Origin: Paenibacillus sp. KS-LC4 | GTDB lineage: Bacteria > Bacillota > Bacilli > Paenibacillales > Paenibacillaceae | Direction: 5' to 3' | NCBI RefSeq assembly: GCF_036894955.1 | Contig: NZ_CP145905.1 | Coordinates: 5,789,001-5,853,000, forward strand | DNA: 64,000 nucleotides | Made by a program: the position numbers and the translations under genes | Notes under the pieces: generated by a model | What the model was told of the DNA's origin: nothing | The model's database searches: none | What the model saw: the letters and a program-made list of their open reading frames with translations, nothing else | Shown: in pieces, positions 1-8,196 of the stretch | Numbering within the stretch: position 1 is the stretch's first letter | Layout: each line of letters opens with the position of its first letter

Positions 1-1
1 A

Positions 2-145
2 ACAACGAGCGCAGCTTGGGTAACAAACAAAGCGAGCGTAGCCACTGTATCGAATGGCAAAATTATTGCTTTGAGCAAAGGTTCAGCTACTATTAAAGCT
101 ACCTTTGACGGAAAGACAGTATCCATGCGTGTAACTGTAAAATAA
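2..145 (+). CDS. Partial protein with bacterial Ig-like (Big_2) C-terminus
   Basis: An open frame enters from the left edge and stops with TAA at 143-145, giving the last 47 residues. They contain the pattern AAWVTNKASVATVSNGKI followed by ALSKGSATIKATF and end in MRVTVK. This alternation (a W-x-S/T-N-x-x-V-A-T-V step, then a G-x-A-T-I-x-A strand) is typical of Big_2 domains of secreted or surface-attached proteins. The start and the rest of the protein lie outside the window, so its main role cannot be told. A hairpin terminator follows 40 bp downstream. Confidence 0.75.
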   Translation, partial: TTSAAWVTNKASVATVSNGKIIALSKGSATIKATFDGKTVSMRVTVK

Positions 146-184
146 GCAAGGATAACATTTATCAATGCATATATTTAAAAAAAG

Positions 185-229
185 AACACCGTCCGTATTG
201 TTTTATTAACAAACGGATCGGTGTTTTTT
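185..229 (+). terminator. Rho-independent terminator of the Big_2 gene
   Basis: AACACCG-TCCGT pairs with ACGGA-TCGGTGTT (one bulged base) around an AT-rich loop and is followed by TTTTTT. It lies just after the partial plus-strand gene and separates it from the convergent minus-strand block. Confidence 0.75.
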
Positions 230-322
230 CGCATGCTGATTTTCCCAACCTGCTGACGACGCAAAAAAACGGCATCCGCAACAAGCTGCGAATACCGCTT
301 TCAACCATTCATACGGTGCGAA

Positions 323-625
323 CTACGAATCCGAGAATACAAGATCATAGACATGCTGCCAGGTTGACCACTCGAACACGTCATCCCCCGATTGCTTGCC
401 CAGCACCGTGTAGCCGATGTAGAGGCCGGCAATCAGCATAATGACCATGATGCAAGGCACTATGCTGCGGAGCAAAATCCATAATATGATTCTCAGTACC
501 AGGGGCCGTTTCTTCTTCTCTGGAGTGGAGCCCTGCCCCTTCCTGCGCGAGCTGCTGGTCTGTTCTGATTGTTCATCTTCCAGACTGCCATCTGCAAAAT
601 CAGCTCGTTCATTCGTCGTACTCAT
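323..625 (-). CDS. EpuA-like small membrane protein (annotated in databases as RNA polymerase subunit beta-like)
   Basis: A protein of about 100 residues with a polar, charged N-terminal third (Glu/Ser/Arg/Lys rich) followed by RPLVLRIILWILLRSIVPCI and one strong membrane segment, then a short outside tail with FEWSTWQHVYDLVF. This arrangement matches the EpuA family (Pfam DUF/EpuA), which sits downstream of flhP in many Paenibacillaceae. The family name RNA polymerase subunit beta is historical and says little about function. It is the last gene of the spoIID-to-flhP block and begins within about 20 bp of the flhP stop. Several GTG/ATG codons cluster at 625-637; the internal ATG at 625 was chosen, but the start is uncertain. 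Confidence 0.7.
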   Translation of the reverse strand: MSTTNERADFADGSLEDEQSEQTSSSRRKGQGSTPEKKKRPLVLRIILWILLRSIVPCIMVIMLIAGLYIGYTVLGKQSGDDVFEWSTWQHVYDLVFSDS

Positions 626-642
626 TACCACCATCACCCTAT

Positions 643-1488
643 CTATCTGCGCAAGCCGTTCGCCAATCCCATCATCGAATCGCTTGATGTTAATGCCCTA
701 GCTACCAGCTGGTAAGCACGTTGGACATTAATCAGCTCAGTCATCTCGCTGCTCATATCCACATTGGATTGCTCAAGAGAGCCTTGGCGCAGCGCGATCG
801 CATTATCCGCGTCAGGAGTAACCCCTTGGATTACATCACCCACATTCAGTCCTTCAGCTACGGAGAACAAATTGTCATCCAGCTGAGTAAGAGCAGAAGG
901 CCGGGTTGCTTGCATCAATTTAATTGTGCCTAAATTAATAGTCGTACCGTCAGCAGCAACACCTTGTGCGCTGCCATTAGCACCGATAACCAGCTTATAG
1001 CCATCTGGAACAGTTATCGGCTGCTCAACTACTACATTGCCTGGCTGGGTCACCACTGTCGAAACGATAGGATAGCCTTCAGCCGTTGCCAAAATGTTAT
1101 CACCGTTTGCATTAACCGTCAACTGAAACGCACCGTTGCGCGTATAGGCGCGGTCGCCATTAGCGTTCACAATGACCTCAAACAATGCATTTCCTTCAAT
1201 CGCAAAGTCCGTCTCCTTGCCTGTTTTGGCAATCGTTCCTTGCTCTAAATTTGGCTTAATCATCGTCAACTGGGAGCCCCAGCCTTGGTTGAAATCAAGC
1301 GGCGTCATACGACCTGGCTGTTTAAAATCATTTGGCTGCTTGCTGACATTCGTCAACAAATCCTCAAACGTTGCTTCCTTCCGCTTATAACCTACTGTAT
1401 TCACGTTGGCGATATTATCAGCGATCATATCAAGCTTCTGTTGGAGTCCACTCATCGAGACTACTGCATTAATCATTGAGCCGTTCAT
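643..1488 (-). CDS. flhP: FlhP, flagellar hook-basal body rod-type protein
   Basis: A 281-residue protein of the FlgF/FlgG rod family. The N-terminal rod motif is visible as LDMIADNIANVNTVGYKRKE (about residues 19-38), the middle has the FAIEGNALFEV and YTRNGAFQLT segments found in FlgG-type proteins, and the C-terminus has QSNVDMSSEMTELINVQRAY, the coiled terminal helix that packs with the N-terminal one. In Bacillus flhO and flhP are a pair located after mbl and form the distal rod with the classical rod proteins. The start lies 36 bp after the flhO stop with AGGAGGCAGACG upstream. Confidence 0.9.
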   Translation of the reverse strand: MNGSMINAVVSMSGLQQKLDMIADNIANVNTVGYKRKEATFEDLLTNVSKQPNDFKQPGRMTPLDFNQGWGSQLTMIKPNLEQGTIAKTGKETDFAIEGNALFEVIVNANGDRAYTRNGAFQLTVNANGDNILATAEGYPIVSTVVTQPGNVVVEQPITVPDGYKLVIGANGSAQGVAADGTTINLGTIKLMQATRPSALTQLDDNLFSVAEGLNVGDVIQGVTPDADNAIALRQGSLEQSNVDMSSEMTELINVQRAYQLVARALTSSDSMMGLANGLRR

Positions 1489-1524
1489 CGTCTGCCTCCT
1501 TCACGTTCCGTTGCTGACTTCGTC

Positions 1525-2394
1525 TTAAACGCGGCCTACTTCCGTTACAGCCTTCTCCAGACTTTGATCGTAAAATTGTACAACCTTCTGATTGGCTTCA
1601 TAAGCGCGAAGCGCCGCCATTAAATCAACGGAGGATTGTGCCGCATCTACGTTGGAACGCTCCACATAGCCTTGCTTCACCTCTACCTGATCCGTTTGCT
1701 GAAGCGCAACAGCCTGTGCTGTATCTCCATTAAAACGGAACTGGCCGTCTCCAGCGCGTACGAGTTGGTTTGGCTCATTAATCCGTGTCACCAGAAGCGG
1801 CTGCACCCCACTATCCACACCAGTTAACGAATTAACAAAACGCAAATCCTTCGTCAGTGACAGCTGCTCAAGCCCTATGCCTGCTGCGAATTGAATAGGG
1901 TTCCCATCAGCTCCAAGCACATTGGCGCCGTCTCCGTTAACGAGAAAACCGTCCGCCGTCAGCGTAAAGGAGCCTCCCCGCGTATAACGAATATCCCCTT
2001 GCGCATCCTGCAACGTAAAGAACGCTTGCGGCTGGAACGTCACTGTACCGTCATCCGCTACGTATTTACCGGACTCGTCAAAAGCCGCACCCTCCACCGC
2101 AATGTTGGACACGAGTGCAAAGTCAGTAGGCTTGTCCGTCTGGGACAAGTCCCCTTGAACGTGCAGCGACAAGCTTTCCTCTGCAAAAACCCCCATGCCG
2201 AGACGGCCGATAGACTTGCTTGGCTCGCCCTGTACCCCTGTCATGGAAAGCAGTGTATCCGGGAATGAACGCGTGACCGCATTCGTCTGCTTATAGCCCG
2301 GTGTATTTATATTTGAAATATTATTCGTTACGGTATCATGTCTGCGCTGCTGAGCCGTCAAGCCTGCAGCTGCTGTATAAAGCCCTCTAAGCAT
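1525..2394 (-). CDS. flhO: FlhO, flagellar basal-body rod-type protein
   Basis: A 289-residue FlgG/FlgF-family protein beginning MLRGLYTAAAGLTAQQRRHD with the rod consensus TVTNNISNINTPGYKQTNAV directly after. The C-terminal partner helix SNVDAAQSSVDLMAALRAYE is also present. It is predicted to be exported by the flagellar type III apparatus and assembled into the rod. It lies between mbl and flhP exactly as in B. subtilis and is preceded by a GGAGGCAATTGCA ribosome-binding region. The 195 bp separating it from mbl contain no recognisable gene, so it may have its own promoter there. Confidence 0.9.
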   Translation of the reverse strand: MLRGLYTAAAGLTAQQRRHDTVTNNISNINTPGYKQTNAVTRSFPDTLLSMTGVQGEPSKSIGRLGMGVFAEESLSLHVQGDLSQTDKPTDFALVSNIAVEGAAFDESGKYVADDGTVTFQPQAFFTLQDAQGDIRYTRGGSFTLTADGFLVNGDGANVLGADGNPIQFAAGIGLEQLSLTKDLRFVNSLTGVDSGVQPLLVTRINEPNQLVRAGDGQFRFNGDTAQAVALQQTDQVEVKQGYVERSNVDAAQSSVDLMAALRAYEANQKVVQFYDQSLEKAVTEVGRV

Positions 2395-2589
2395 TGCAAT
2401 TGCCTCCTCGAAGATCGTATAAGGCTGTTCCCTCTCGCTGTATATGCCATTATTTATATATCGGTTGAAGGCATGTCTTCAGTTATAGCATCCTATGCGA
2501 CCTTTGACTCAATTTACGCCTCGGCGCGTCCCCTTTTAAACGCCCTACCTGCGCAAACGGCTATGCAAGCGCTGCTCCTGCCTTGTCTT

Positions 2590-3591
2590 CTAAAAACGAG
2601 GCTTCTTGCCGAGCTTGTCCAGGTTGTCAAGCAGAATACCAGTACCTTTAACGACGCAATGCATCGGATCCTCCGCAATCAGCACCGGGACCTTGAGCTC
2701 TTCTGCAAGCAGCGTATCCAGGCCATTAAGCAGTGCACCGCCACCGGTCAATATAACGCCCCGGTCAATAATATCTGCCGACAGCTCAGGCGGTGTTTTC
2801 TCCAGTACAGACTTCGCCGTAGCCACAATCGACATGACCGAATCCCAAAGCGCTTCTTGAATCTCTTCCGAATGAATCGTCATCGTAAGCGGCAGGCCCG
2901 TTACCATATCGCGTCCACGGATATCCATTTCTGAACGTTGTCCATCGTCGTAAACTTTACCGATTTTGATCTTGATGTCCTCGCTTGTTCGCTCGCCGAT
3001 CAACAGCTTGTACTTATCTTTAATATACTTCATGATCGCAGCATCGAACTTATCTCCTGCGATTTTAATAGAAGAAGCGGTCACGACGTCGCCCATGGAC
3101 AGGACAGCTACGTCCGTCGTGCCTCCGCCAATATCCACAACCATGTTGCCGCTAGGCTGGAAGATGTCCATTCCAGCCCCGATAGCAGCAGCTTTAGCTT
3201 CCTCTTCCAAAAATACTTCCTTGGCTCCGCTGCGTTCCGCCGCTTCACGAATCGCCTTCTGCTCAACGGATGTAATATTCGTTGGCGCGCAGATCAAGAT
3301 GCGCGGACGGCTCAGCCACTTGCGCCCTTCCACCCGATTAATAAATGCTTTCAGCATAATTTCCGTTATTTCGAAGTCAGCAATAACCCCATCCCTTAAT
3401 GGGCGGATTGCAACAATATTGCCTGGCGTACGACCCACCATTCGGTGAGCTTCCTCACCAACGGCAAGCACCTTCTTCGTGTCGCTTTCAATCGCGACAA
3501 CAGACGGCTCATCGAGCACAACGCCTCTCCCTTTTACATGAATAGATACGTTAGCCGTTCCCAAATCAATTCCAATGTCCTTGCTCAGCAT
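2590..3591 (-). CDS. mbl: Mbl, MreB-family actin-like rod-shape protein
   Basis: A 333-residue actin-fold ATPase that guides lateral wall synthesis on the inner face of the membrane. Phosphate-1 loop KDIGIDLGTANVSIHVKG is at the N-terminus, the MreB signatures ICAPTNITSVEQKAIREAAE and VVDIGGGTTDVAVLS (phosphate-2) are in the middle, and the adenosine motif ILTGGGALLNGLD is near the C-terminus. The position directly after spoIIID identifies it as Mbl rather than MreB. A longer frame starts upstream at TTG, but MLSKDIGIDLG with GGAGG 11 bp upstream is the family-like start. Confidence 0.93.
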   Translation of the reverse strand: MLSKDIGIDLGTANVSIHVKGRGVVLDEPSVVAIESDTKKVLAVGEEAHRMVGRTPGNIVAIRPLRDGVIADFEITEIMLKAFINRVEGRKWLSRPRILICAPTNITSVEQKAIREAAERSGAKEVFLEEEAKAAAIGAGMDIFQPSGNMVVDIGGGTTDVAVLSMGDVVTASSIKIAGDKFDAAIMKYIKDKYKLLIGERTSEDIKIKIGKVYDDGQRSEMDIRGRDMVTGLPLTMTIHSEEIQEALWDSVMSIVATAKSVLEKTPPELSADIIDRGVILTGGGALLNGLDTLLAEELKVPVLIAEDPMHCVVKGTGILLDNLDKLGKKPRF

Positions 3592-3724
3592 AAGGCGTAA
3601 GTCCTCCAACGAATAGTGTAAACGCTACGGTCAATTAGTTCCCACGACGTAGAAACCCCTAACGTACATTATTCGCCAAAAAACTATAAAATCCTCTACC
3701 CGTTTGTAATAATTTGCGAATAAT

Positions 3725-4012
3725 TTAGGTTTTTCCGGCCGTCAGCACTTCCCTCTTCTTCGTGCTCGATTTCTTATATTTGATTTTCGTTGCTTCTCCC
3801 CCGCGCAGATGGCGGATTGACTTGTGATATTCCAAAATGTGCTTCACCTGATCCGCCAGGTCGGGATTTATTTCCGGCAGGCGTTCGGTTAGGTCCTTAT
3901 GGACCGTACTCTTGGATACGCCGAATTCCTTGGCGATCGTTCGTACCGTATGCTTCGTCTCCACGATGCAACGGCCTATTTTAATGGTTCGCTCTTTGAT
4001 GTAATCGTGCAC
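3725..4012 (-). CDS. spoIIID: SpoIIID, sporulation transcription regulator
   Basis: A 95-residue DNA-binding protein that modifies the sigma-E regulon in the mother cell and prepares the switch to sigma-K. The helix-turn-helix TVRTIAKEFGVSKSTVHKDL (about residues 23-42) and the basic tail HLRGGEATKIKYKKSS are near-diagnostic. Translation starts at GTG 4012, with GGGAGG seven bases upstream. It lies between spoIIQ and mbl, the same order as in Bacillus. Confidence 0.95.
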   Translation of the reverse strand: MHDYIKERTIKIGRCIVETKHTVRTIAKEFGVSKSTVHKDLTERLPEINPDLADQVKHILEYHKSIRHLRGGEATKIKYKKSSTKKREVLTAGKT

Positions 4013-4119
4013 GTTCCCGCCTCCCTACTCGAGATAGTTTGGTACATTATATGAGGGGAGCGGGTATATATTCTTTGTGGTCAAGCCTGACAAGCCAGTT
4101 TGTCATAAAATTTTCATAA

Positions 4120-4154
4120 AAATACAAAACAGGCAGGGGATATTCCCCTGCCTG
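4120..4154 (-). terminator. Terminator after spoIIQ
   Basis: On the minus strand CAGGCAGGGG-aatat-CCCCTGCCTG forms a 10-bp GC-rich stem with a short loop, followed by TTTTGTATTTTT. It lies 30 bp beyond the spoIIQ stop codon, separating spoIIQ transcription from spoIIID. Confidence 0.85.
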
Positions 4155-4183
4155 CAAGGTCCAGAGACCTATTTTGCCCGCGC

Positions 4184-4927
4184 TTATTGCTCGCCGACTA
4201 CAGTGCTTGGATTGACGGCTTTTCCGTTTTCACGCACTTCAAAGTGCAGATGGACGCCCAGATCCTTTTCCAGCTCATTGCGAGCTGCTTTGGCAATAAT
4301 GGTTCCCTGCTTCACTTCATCGCCTACAGCCACGTTTACGTCGCTAAGGCTTTGATAAGTGGTCACAAGACCCTCACCGTGATTGATTTCGATAATACTT
4401 CCATTTGTCGGGTGGTTGAGCACTAAGCTAACCTTGCCCGACATAGCGGCTACAACATCAAATGGCTGGTCATTCGGGTCTACAAGATCAATACCCATGT
4501 GCGGCGAGAATGTATTCCCCATCTGTACCATAGCTGCCTGGCGTTCATCACTGCTTGCGTTAGCATCATAGAAAGGTGTCTCGATTTGCAGCGAATCCTT
4601 GTTCACAACCGGCCATTGCAATTGCTCGCCTTCGCGTATGACTTCATCTACTGCGCTCTCCGGCTGTACTGCCGTACCCTCGTCTACTGTGGCTTCCGTT
4701 TGGCCCGGATGTTCTGTAGCTGTCGTCTGCTTGCTGTCATCCGCTCCCTGGTAGGCCCACATTAAGGTTACGATAATTGCTGCCGCGGCCATAAATATGG
4801 CTGGCGAAACCCATTTGCGTGCCAGCAGCCTTTTAAATCCATTGCCTGAACCCGCGGCAGATGATGCTCCCAGTCCATTTTTGGGAGTTTCCTCTGATCC
4901 TTGCTTTGGTTTGTTTTGATTGTTCAT
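4184..4927 (-). CDS. spoIIQ: SpoIIQ-like M23 (LytM) forespore protein
   Basis: A 247-residue protein with a Lys/Asn/Ser-rich cytosolic tail, one membrane segment (WVSPAIFMAAAAIIVTLMWAY, here split as WVSPAIFM...), and an extracytoplasmic LytM domain. In Bacillus SpoIIQ is made in the forespore and binds SpoIIIAH of the mother cell to form the feeding channel. The LytM metal ligands look intact: HMGIDLVD gives the H-x3-D pair and HLHFEV the H-x-H pair. B. subtilis SpoIIQ lacks one of these ligands, so this copy could be catalytic, as reported for clostridial homologues. ATG 4927 was chosen because GAGGTGAT lies eight bases upstream. It follows spoIID, as expected from synteny. Confidence 0.85.
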   Translation of the reverse strand: MNNQNKPKQGSEETPKNGLGASSAAGSGNGFKRLLARKWVSPAIFMAAAAIIVTLMWAYQGADDSKQTTATEHPGQTEATVDEGTAVQPESAVDEVIREGEQLQWPVVNKDSLQIETPFYDANASSDERQAAMVQMGNTFSPHMGIDLVDPNDQPFDVVAAMSGKVSLVLNHPTNGSIIEINHGEGLVTTYQSLSDVNVAVGDEVKQGTIIAKAARNELEKDLGVHLHFEVRENGKAVNPSTVVGEQ

Positions 4928-5045
4928 TTCTATCACCTCACTAGCCATTGTTGCCAGATTCGCTAGGTTTATACGTGAGGCAAATGGAATGCCGGGTAAA
5001 AATATAGAGACTTTAAGATTTTGAAAAAGCCTATGCTTCATGGGG

Positions 5046-6227
5046 TTAAGAGCGCTCCAGCAGCTTGGCCGAGAACTTGGAAGCCTGCTCTACCTTTGCA
5101 TCCGTATAATAGTAGGTTAATATATCTTTCGCCGAGTAGCCTAGCTTTGCCATGCCGTTCGCTCCCCATTGGCTCATGCCCACGCCATGCCCGTACCCAT
5201 AGGTTGTAATGGTAATGTTCTTATCATTTATGATCCACGTAAACGCGGCTGAGGCTAGTCCCAAACGCTCGCGCACCTCGCGGCCAGTGAACACCGTTCC
5301 GGCAATTTCGATTTTGCTGATGCTTTTTCCCGCCGTTGCGGCTAATACCCGAATGGAAGGCTGAACCCTGCTCTCCCCCTGAAGGCCAAGCTTCTCATAA
5401 AATTGCGCCAGCGTCAGCTTCACGCTTTGTTTGTATCGCGGTGAAAGCTCGATATCCCATGGACTCGCGACGCTGCGCAAATATGGAATCTGATACGACC
5501 AATAGTCTTCGGAATTTTCCGTATAGCCGCTGCTTGTGGAGAAAAAAGCAGCCTGGATCGGCTCGCCCTTATAGGTGACGATCAGCCCCTCTGTCTGCTT
5601 CACCGCTTCATTCAGCTTTTTCATATTAGCTGTCTGCTTGGCTCCTTGCCAATGCTGCCTCAGCTGCGCGAGCGGCAAATACGCTTGATGGGCAATCGTG
5701 TCCGTTACGTCTGCCTCTACATTCTCTACGCCGCTGTCATCACCGGAAGCGAGGCGGCGCACGATATAGGTGCGTGCGGCTATCGCCTGCGCCTTGAGCG
5801 CCTCCAGCTCAAAATCGGCCGGCATTTCCGCTGCGATAACGCCGCGCACATATTCCTCCAGAGGCAAGCTTTCCGTCCGCTGCTCCTTCATCATATAGGT
5901 GCGTACGATGAGCCTGTTCAGCGCTCCTGTCGTTTTAGGCAATAGCCCGCCCATTTGCTGGGCGATAACGGCGTTGGCCGCTTCGACTTTATTCGCCCCG
6001 CTGCCGCTGCCTGTGCCGGGTGGCTCAACAGCCATTCCCGCTGCCCCTGCCGGCTGCGCATTCGATAGAGTCTCGGGCATGCGATCAGGCATGCCTCCAA
6101 GGGAAACTTTCATTAAAGCTACAGTAATGCCAAGCAATAAACCTATTGAAAAAACATGCACCCATCGGCTGCTCTTCAAGCGTTGCAGCGCTTCTGACAC
6201 TTTGCGTTCGACTCTCCCTCGTCTCAT
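5046..6227 (-). CDS. spoIID: SpoIID, sporulation peptidoglycan lytic transglycosylase
   Basis: A 393-residue membrane-anchored protein that removes peptidoglycan during engulfment with SpoIIM and SpoIIP. One N-terminal membrane segment (VHVFSIGLLLGITVALM) is followed by the SpoIID core: LPLEEYVRGVIAAEMPADFE with the catalytic-region Glu, ALKAQAIAARTYIV, FFSTSSGYTENSEDYW, and the C-terminal YGYGHGVGMSQWGANGMA. ATG 6227 has AAGGAG five bases upstream and is preferred over an ATG 57 bp further out that lacks a good site. In B. subtilis murA precedes spoIID directly; here about 9.6 kb of transporter and sugar genes separate them. Confidence 0.93.
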   Translation of the reverse strand: MRRGRVERKVSEALQRLKSSRWVHVFSIGLLLGITVALMKVSLGGMPDRMPETLSNAQPAGAAGMAVEPPGTGSGSGANKVEAANAVIAQQMGGLLPKTTGALNRLIVRTYMMKEQRTESLPLEEYVRGVIAAEMPADFELEALKAQAIAARTYIVRRLASGDDSGVENVEADVTDTIAHQAYLPLAQLRQHWQGAKQTANMKKLNEAVKQTEGLIVTYKGEPIQAAFFSTSSGYTENSEDYWSYQIPYLRSVASPWDIELSPRYKQSVKLTLAQFYEKLGLQGESRVQPSIRVLAATAGKSISKIEIAGTVFTGREVRERLGLASAAFTWIINDKNITITTYGYGHGVGMSQWGANGMAKLGYSAKDILTYYYTDAKVEQASKFSAKLLERS

Positions 6228-6323
6228 TCCTGCTCCTTCCGCTCCTTTTATAGCAATGTCATCCTGCTTAACTGGATAGTCCATTCTATGAGCGGATTTA
6301 ATAGGGTAGAACAGAAAGGAGAG

Positions 6324-7496
6324 CTAATCGTGGCGCAGCGCGTCGACTGGCTTCAGTCTCGAAGCTTTATTGGCCGGGAAAATGCCGAACACGATTCCGA
6401 CAAAAGCAGAGAAGGCAAACGACAAAATGACCGTATTAAACGGAACGGAAGTATCCGTCCCATTCACCACCCCAATGACATAGGAGCCCAAATAACCAAA
6501 CCCGATGCCGAGTGCGCCGCCCATACCGCTAATGACGACAGCCTCCACAAGAAACTGGAACAAAATATCTCTGCGCTTTGCGCCCAGCGACTTGCGAATG
6601 CCGATTTCCCGCGTTCGCTCCGTGACAGACACCAGCATAATATTCATGACGCCAATGCCTCCGACGAGCAGAGTAATGGCTGCCACGTAAAGCAGCATCG
6701 TATTCATCGTTTCGTTGACCGAATTAAGCGTCTCAACCGCATCCTGCTGGTTGAATACCCGGTAGCTGCTGTCATCGCCTCTGAATTTTTCCAGCAGCTT
6801 GGCTTTGAGCGCCGCTACTGTTAAATCCATTAGATCCAGATCGGTCACCTTCAGAGCAACCGTACGCACACCGACACTATCAAAAAGCTTTTGTCCTGTC
6901 GTAATCGGGATCACAATTTTCTCATCGTTGGAGCCGGTGAGCGTGCTCCCCTTCGCCTCCAACAGCCCGACAATCGTAAATCGGCTGCCGTTTACTTGAA
7001 TCGTTTTGCCTACCGGGTCTTCTTCTTCGAATAGCTCCGTTGCCGTCTCCACCCCAATTAAGGCGACCTTTTGCGTGTTTTTAACATCCATCGCGGCGAT
7101 GTATCTGCCGGACTGCACGCTAAAATCACTGACCTGCTCGTAATTCGGTGTAATGCCCTCTACCGTGACACTCGTGCTATTTTTCCCATACTTCACTGTC
7201 GCACTGCCGCTTACCGTTGGAGACACGCCCTCTACATTCGGAATATCAGCCAAAGCCAGTGCATCTTCGAGCGAAAGCGAGGTTGCCGTTCCACGGCCCG
7301 TTATCGTTACCGACAAGGAATTAGTACCAAGGCTGGCTACTTGCTCCTCCACCTGCTTCGTCGAGCCTTGCCCCATACCGACCAGCGCAATAACCGTCGC
7401 TACGCCGATCAGGATACCCAGCATCGAGAGGGCCGTTCTAAGCTTGCTTGACAAGACGCTCTTGATTGCCATCCTGAACCCCTGCGTCAGCTTCAT
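6324..7496 (-). CDS. MacB-type ABC exporter permease
   Basis: A 390-residue permease of the MacB/FtsX superfamily with one N-terminal helix (LSMLGILIGVATVIALVGMG), an extracytoplasmic MacB_PCD domain of about 220 residues, and three C-terminal helices. The diagnostic cytoplasmic segment VSVTERTREIGIRKSLGAKR follows the second helix. It overlaps the end of the ATPase gene by 59 bp, which implies translational coupling, and ATG 7496 has AAAGGAGG seven bases upstream. With the adaptor and ATPase it forms a tripartite-like exporter. In Firmicutes such sets expel antimicrobial peptides or signals; the substrate cannot be told from the sequence. Confidence 0.9.
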   Translation of the reverse strand: MKLTQGFRMAIKSVLSSKLRTALSMLGILIGVATVIALVGMGQGSTKQVEEQVASLGTNSLSVTITGRGTATSLSLEDALALADIPNVEGVSPTVSGSATVKYGKNSTSVTVEGITPNYEQVSDFSVQSGRYIAAMDVKNTQKVALIGVETATELFEEEDPVGKTIQVNGSRFTIVGLLEAKGSTLTGSNDEKIVIPITTGQKLFDSVGVRTVALKVTDLDLMDLTVAALKAKLLEKFRGDDSSYRVFNQQDAVETLNSVNETMNTMLLYVAAITLLVGGIGVMNIMLVSVTERTREIGIRKSLGAKRRDILFQFLVEAVVISGMGGALGIGFGYLGSYVIGVVNGTDTSVPFNTVILSFAFSAFVGIVFGIFPANKASRLKPVDALRHD

Positions 7497-8196
7497 CACG
7501 GTTCCTCCTTTCCTCGGTCAGCACGCCGTCCCGCATAATGACTGTACGGCTTGCCCGATGAGCAACCTCCATATCATGGGTAATCAGTACAATCGTGTGG
7601 CCCTGCCGATTTAAGTCCTCCATCAGCTGCAAAACTTCCTGCCCCGTCTTCATATCGAGCGCTCCAGTCGGCTCGTCCGCCAGCAAAATCGGTGGATTCG
7701 TCGCCAGCGCCCGGGCAATGGCAACCCGCTGCTGCTGACCACCCGACAGCTCGCTCGGACGATGATGCACTCGCTCCCCAAGACCGACCTGCTCCAGTGC
7801 CTTCATTGCCATCGCACGGCGCTGCTTGGCAGGCAAGCCACGATAAATGAGCGGCAGCTCGCAATTTTCAAGCGCGGTAAGCCGCGGCAGCAGGTGAAAG
7901 CCTTGAAATATAAAGCCGATCTTCTTGTTGCGAATATCCGCCAGCTTATTCTCGCTCATGCCTCTTACCTCAATGCCATCCAGCTTATAGCTGCCGTCGG
8001 TTGGCGTATCCAGACAGCCGATGACATTCATCATCGTTGACTTTCCCGAGCCGGAAGGCCCGACAATCGCCACAAAATCGCCTTTTTCCACCTGAAAGGA
8101 TACACCTTTAAGAATCGTCACCGTTTCTCGGCCCATCACATAGTTTTTGACGAGATGGTTAATGTCGATTAAAGTACCGTTGCTCTCGCTGATCAT
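7438..8196 (-). CDS. MacB/LolD-type ABC transporter ATP-binding protein
   Basis: A 252-residue ATPase with Walker A GPSGSGKST (about residues 46-54), Q-loop FIFQGF, signature LSGGQQQR, Walker B ILLADEPTGALD and switch His in ITHDMEVAH. The sequence is closest in style to the LolD/MacB/FtsE class that energises mechanotransmission permeases. Its start codon overlaps the adaptor stop (ATGA) and its 3' end runs into the permease, so the three genes form one tightly coupled operon. The last 20 residues are polar and dispensable-looking, a product of the overlap. Confidence 0.92.
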   Translation of the reverse strand: MISESNGTLIDINHLVKNYVMGRETVTILKGVSFQVEKGDFVAIVGPSGSGKSTMMNVIGCLDTPTDGSYKLDGIEVRGMSENKLADIRNKKIGFIFQGFHLLPRLTALENCELPLIYRGLPAKQRRAMAMKALEQVGLGERVHHRPSELSGGQQQRVAIARALATNPPILLADEPTGALDMKTGQEVLQLMEDLNRQGHTIVLITHDMEVAHRASRTVIMRDGVLTEERRNRDEADAGVQDGNQERLVKQA

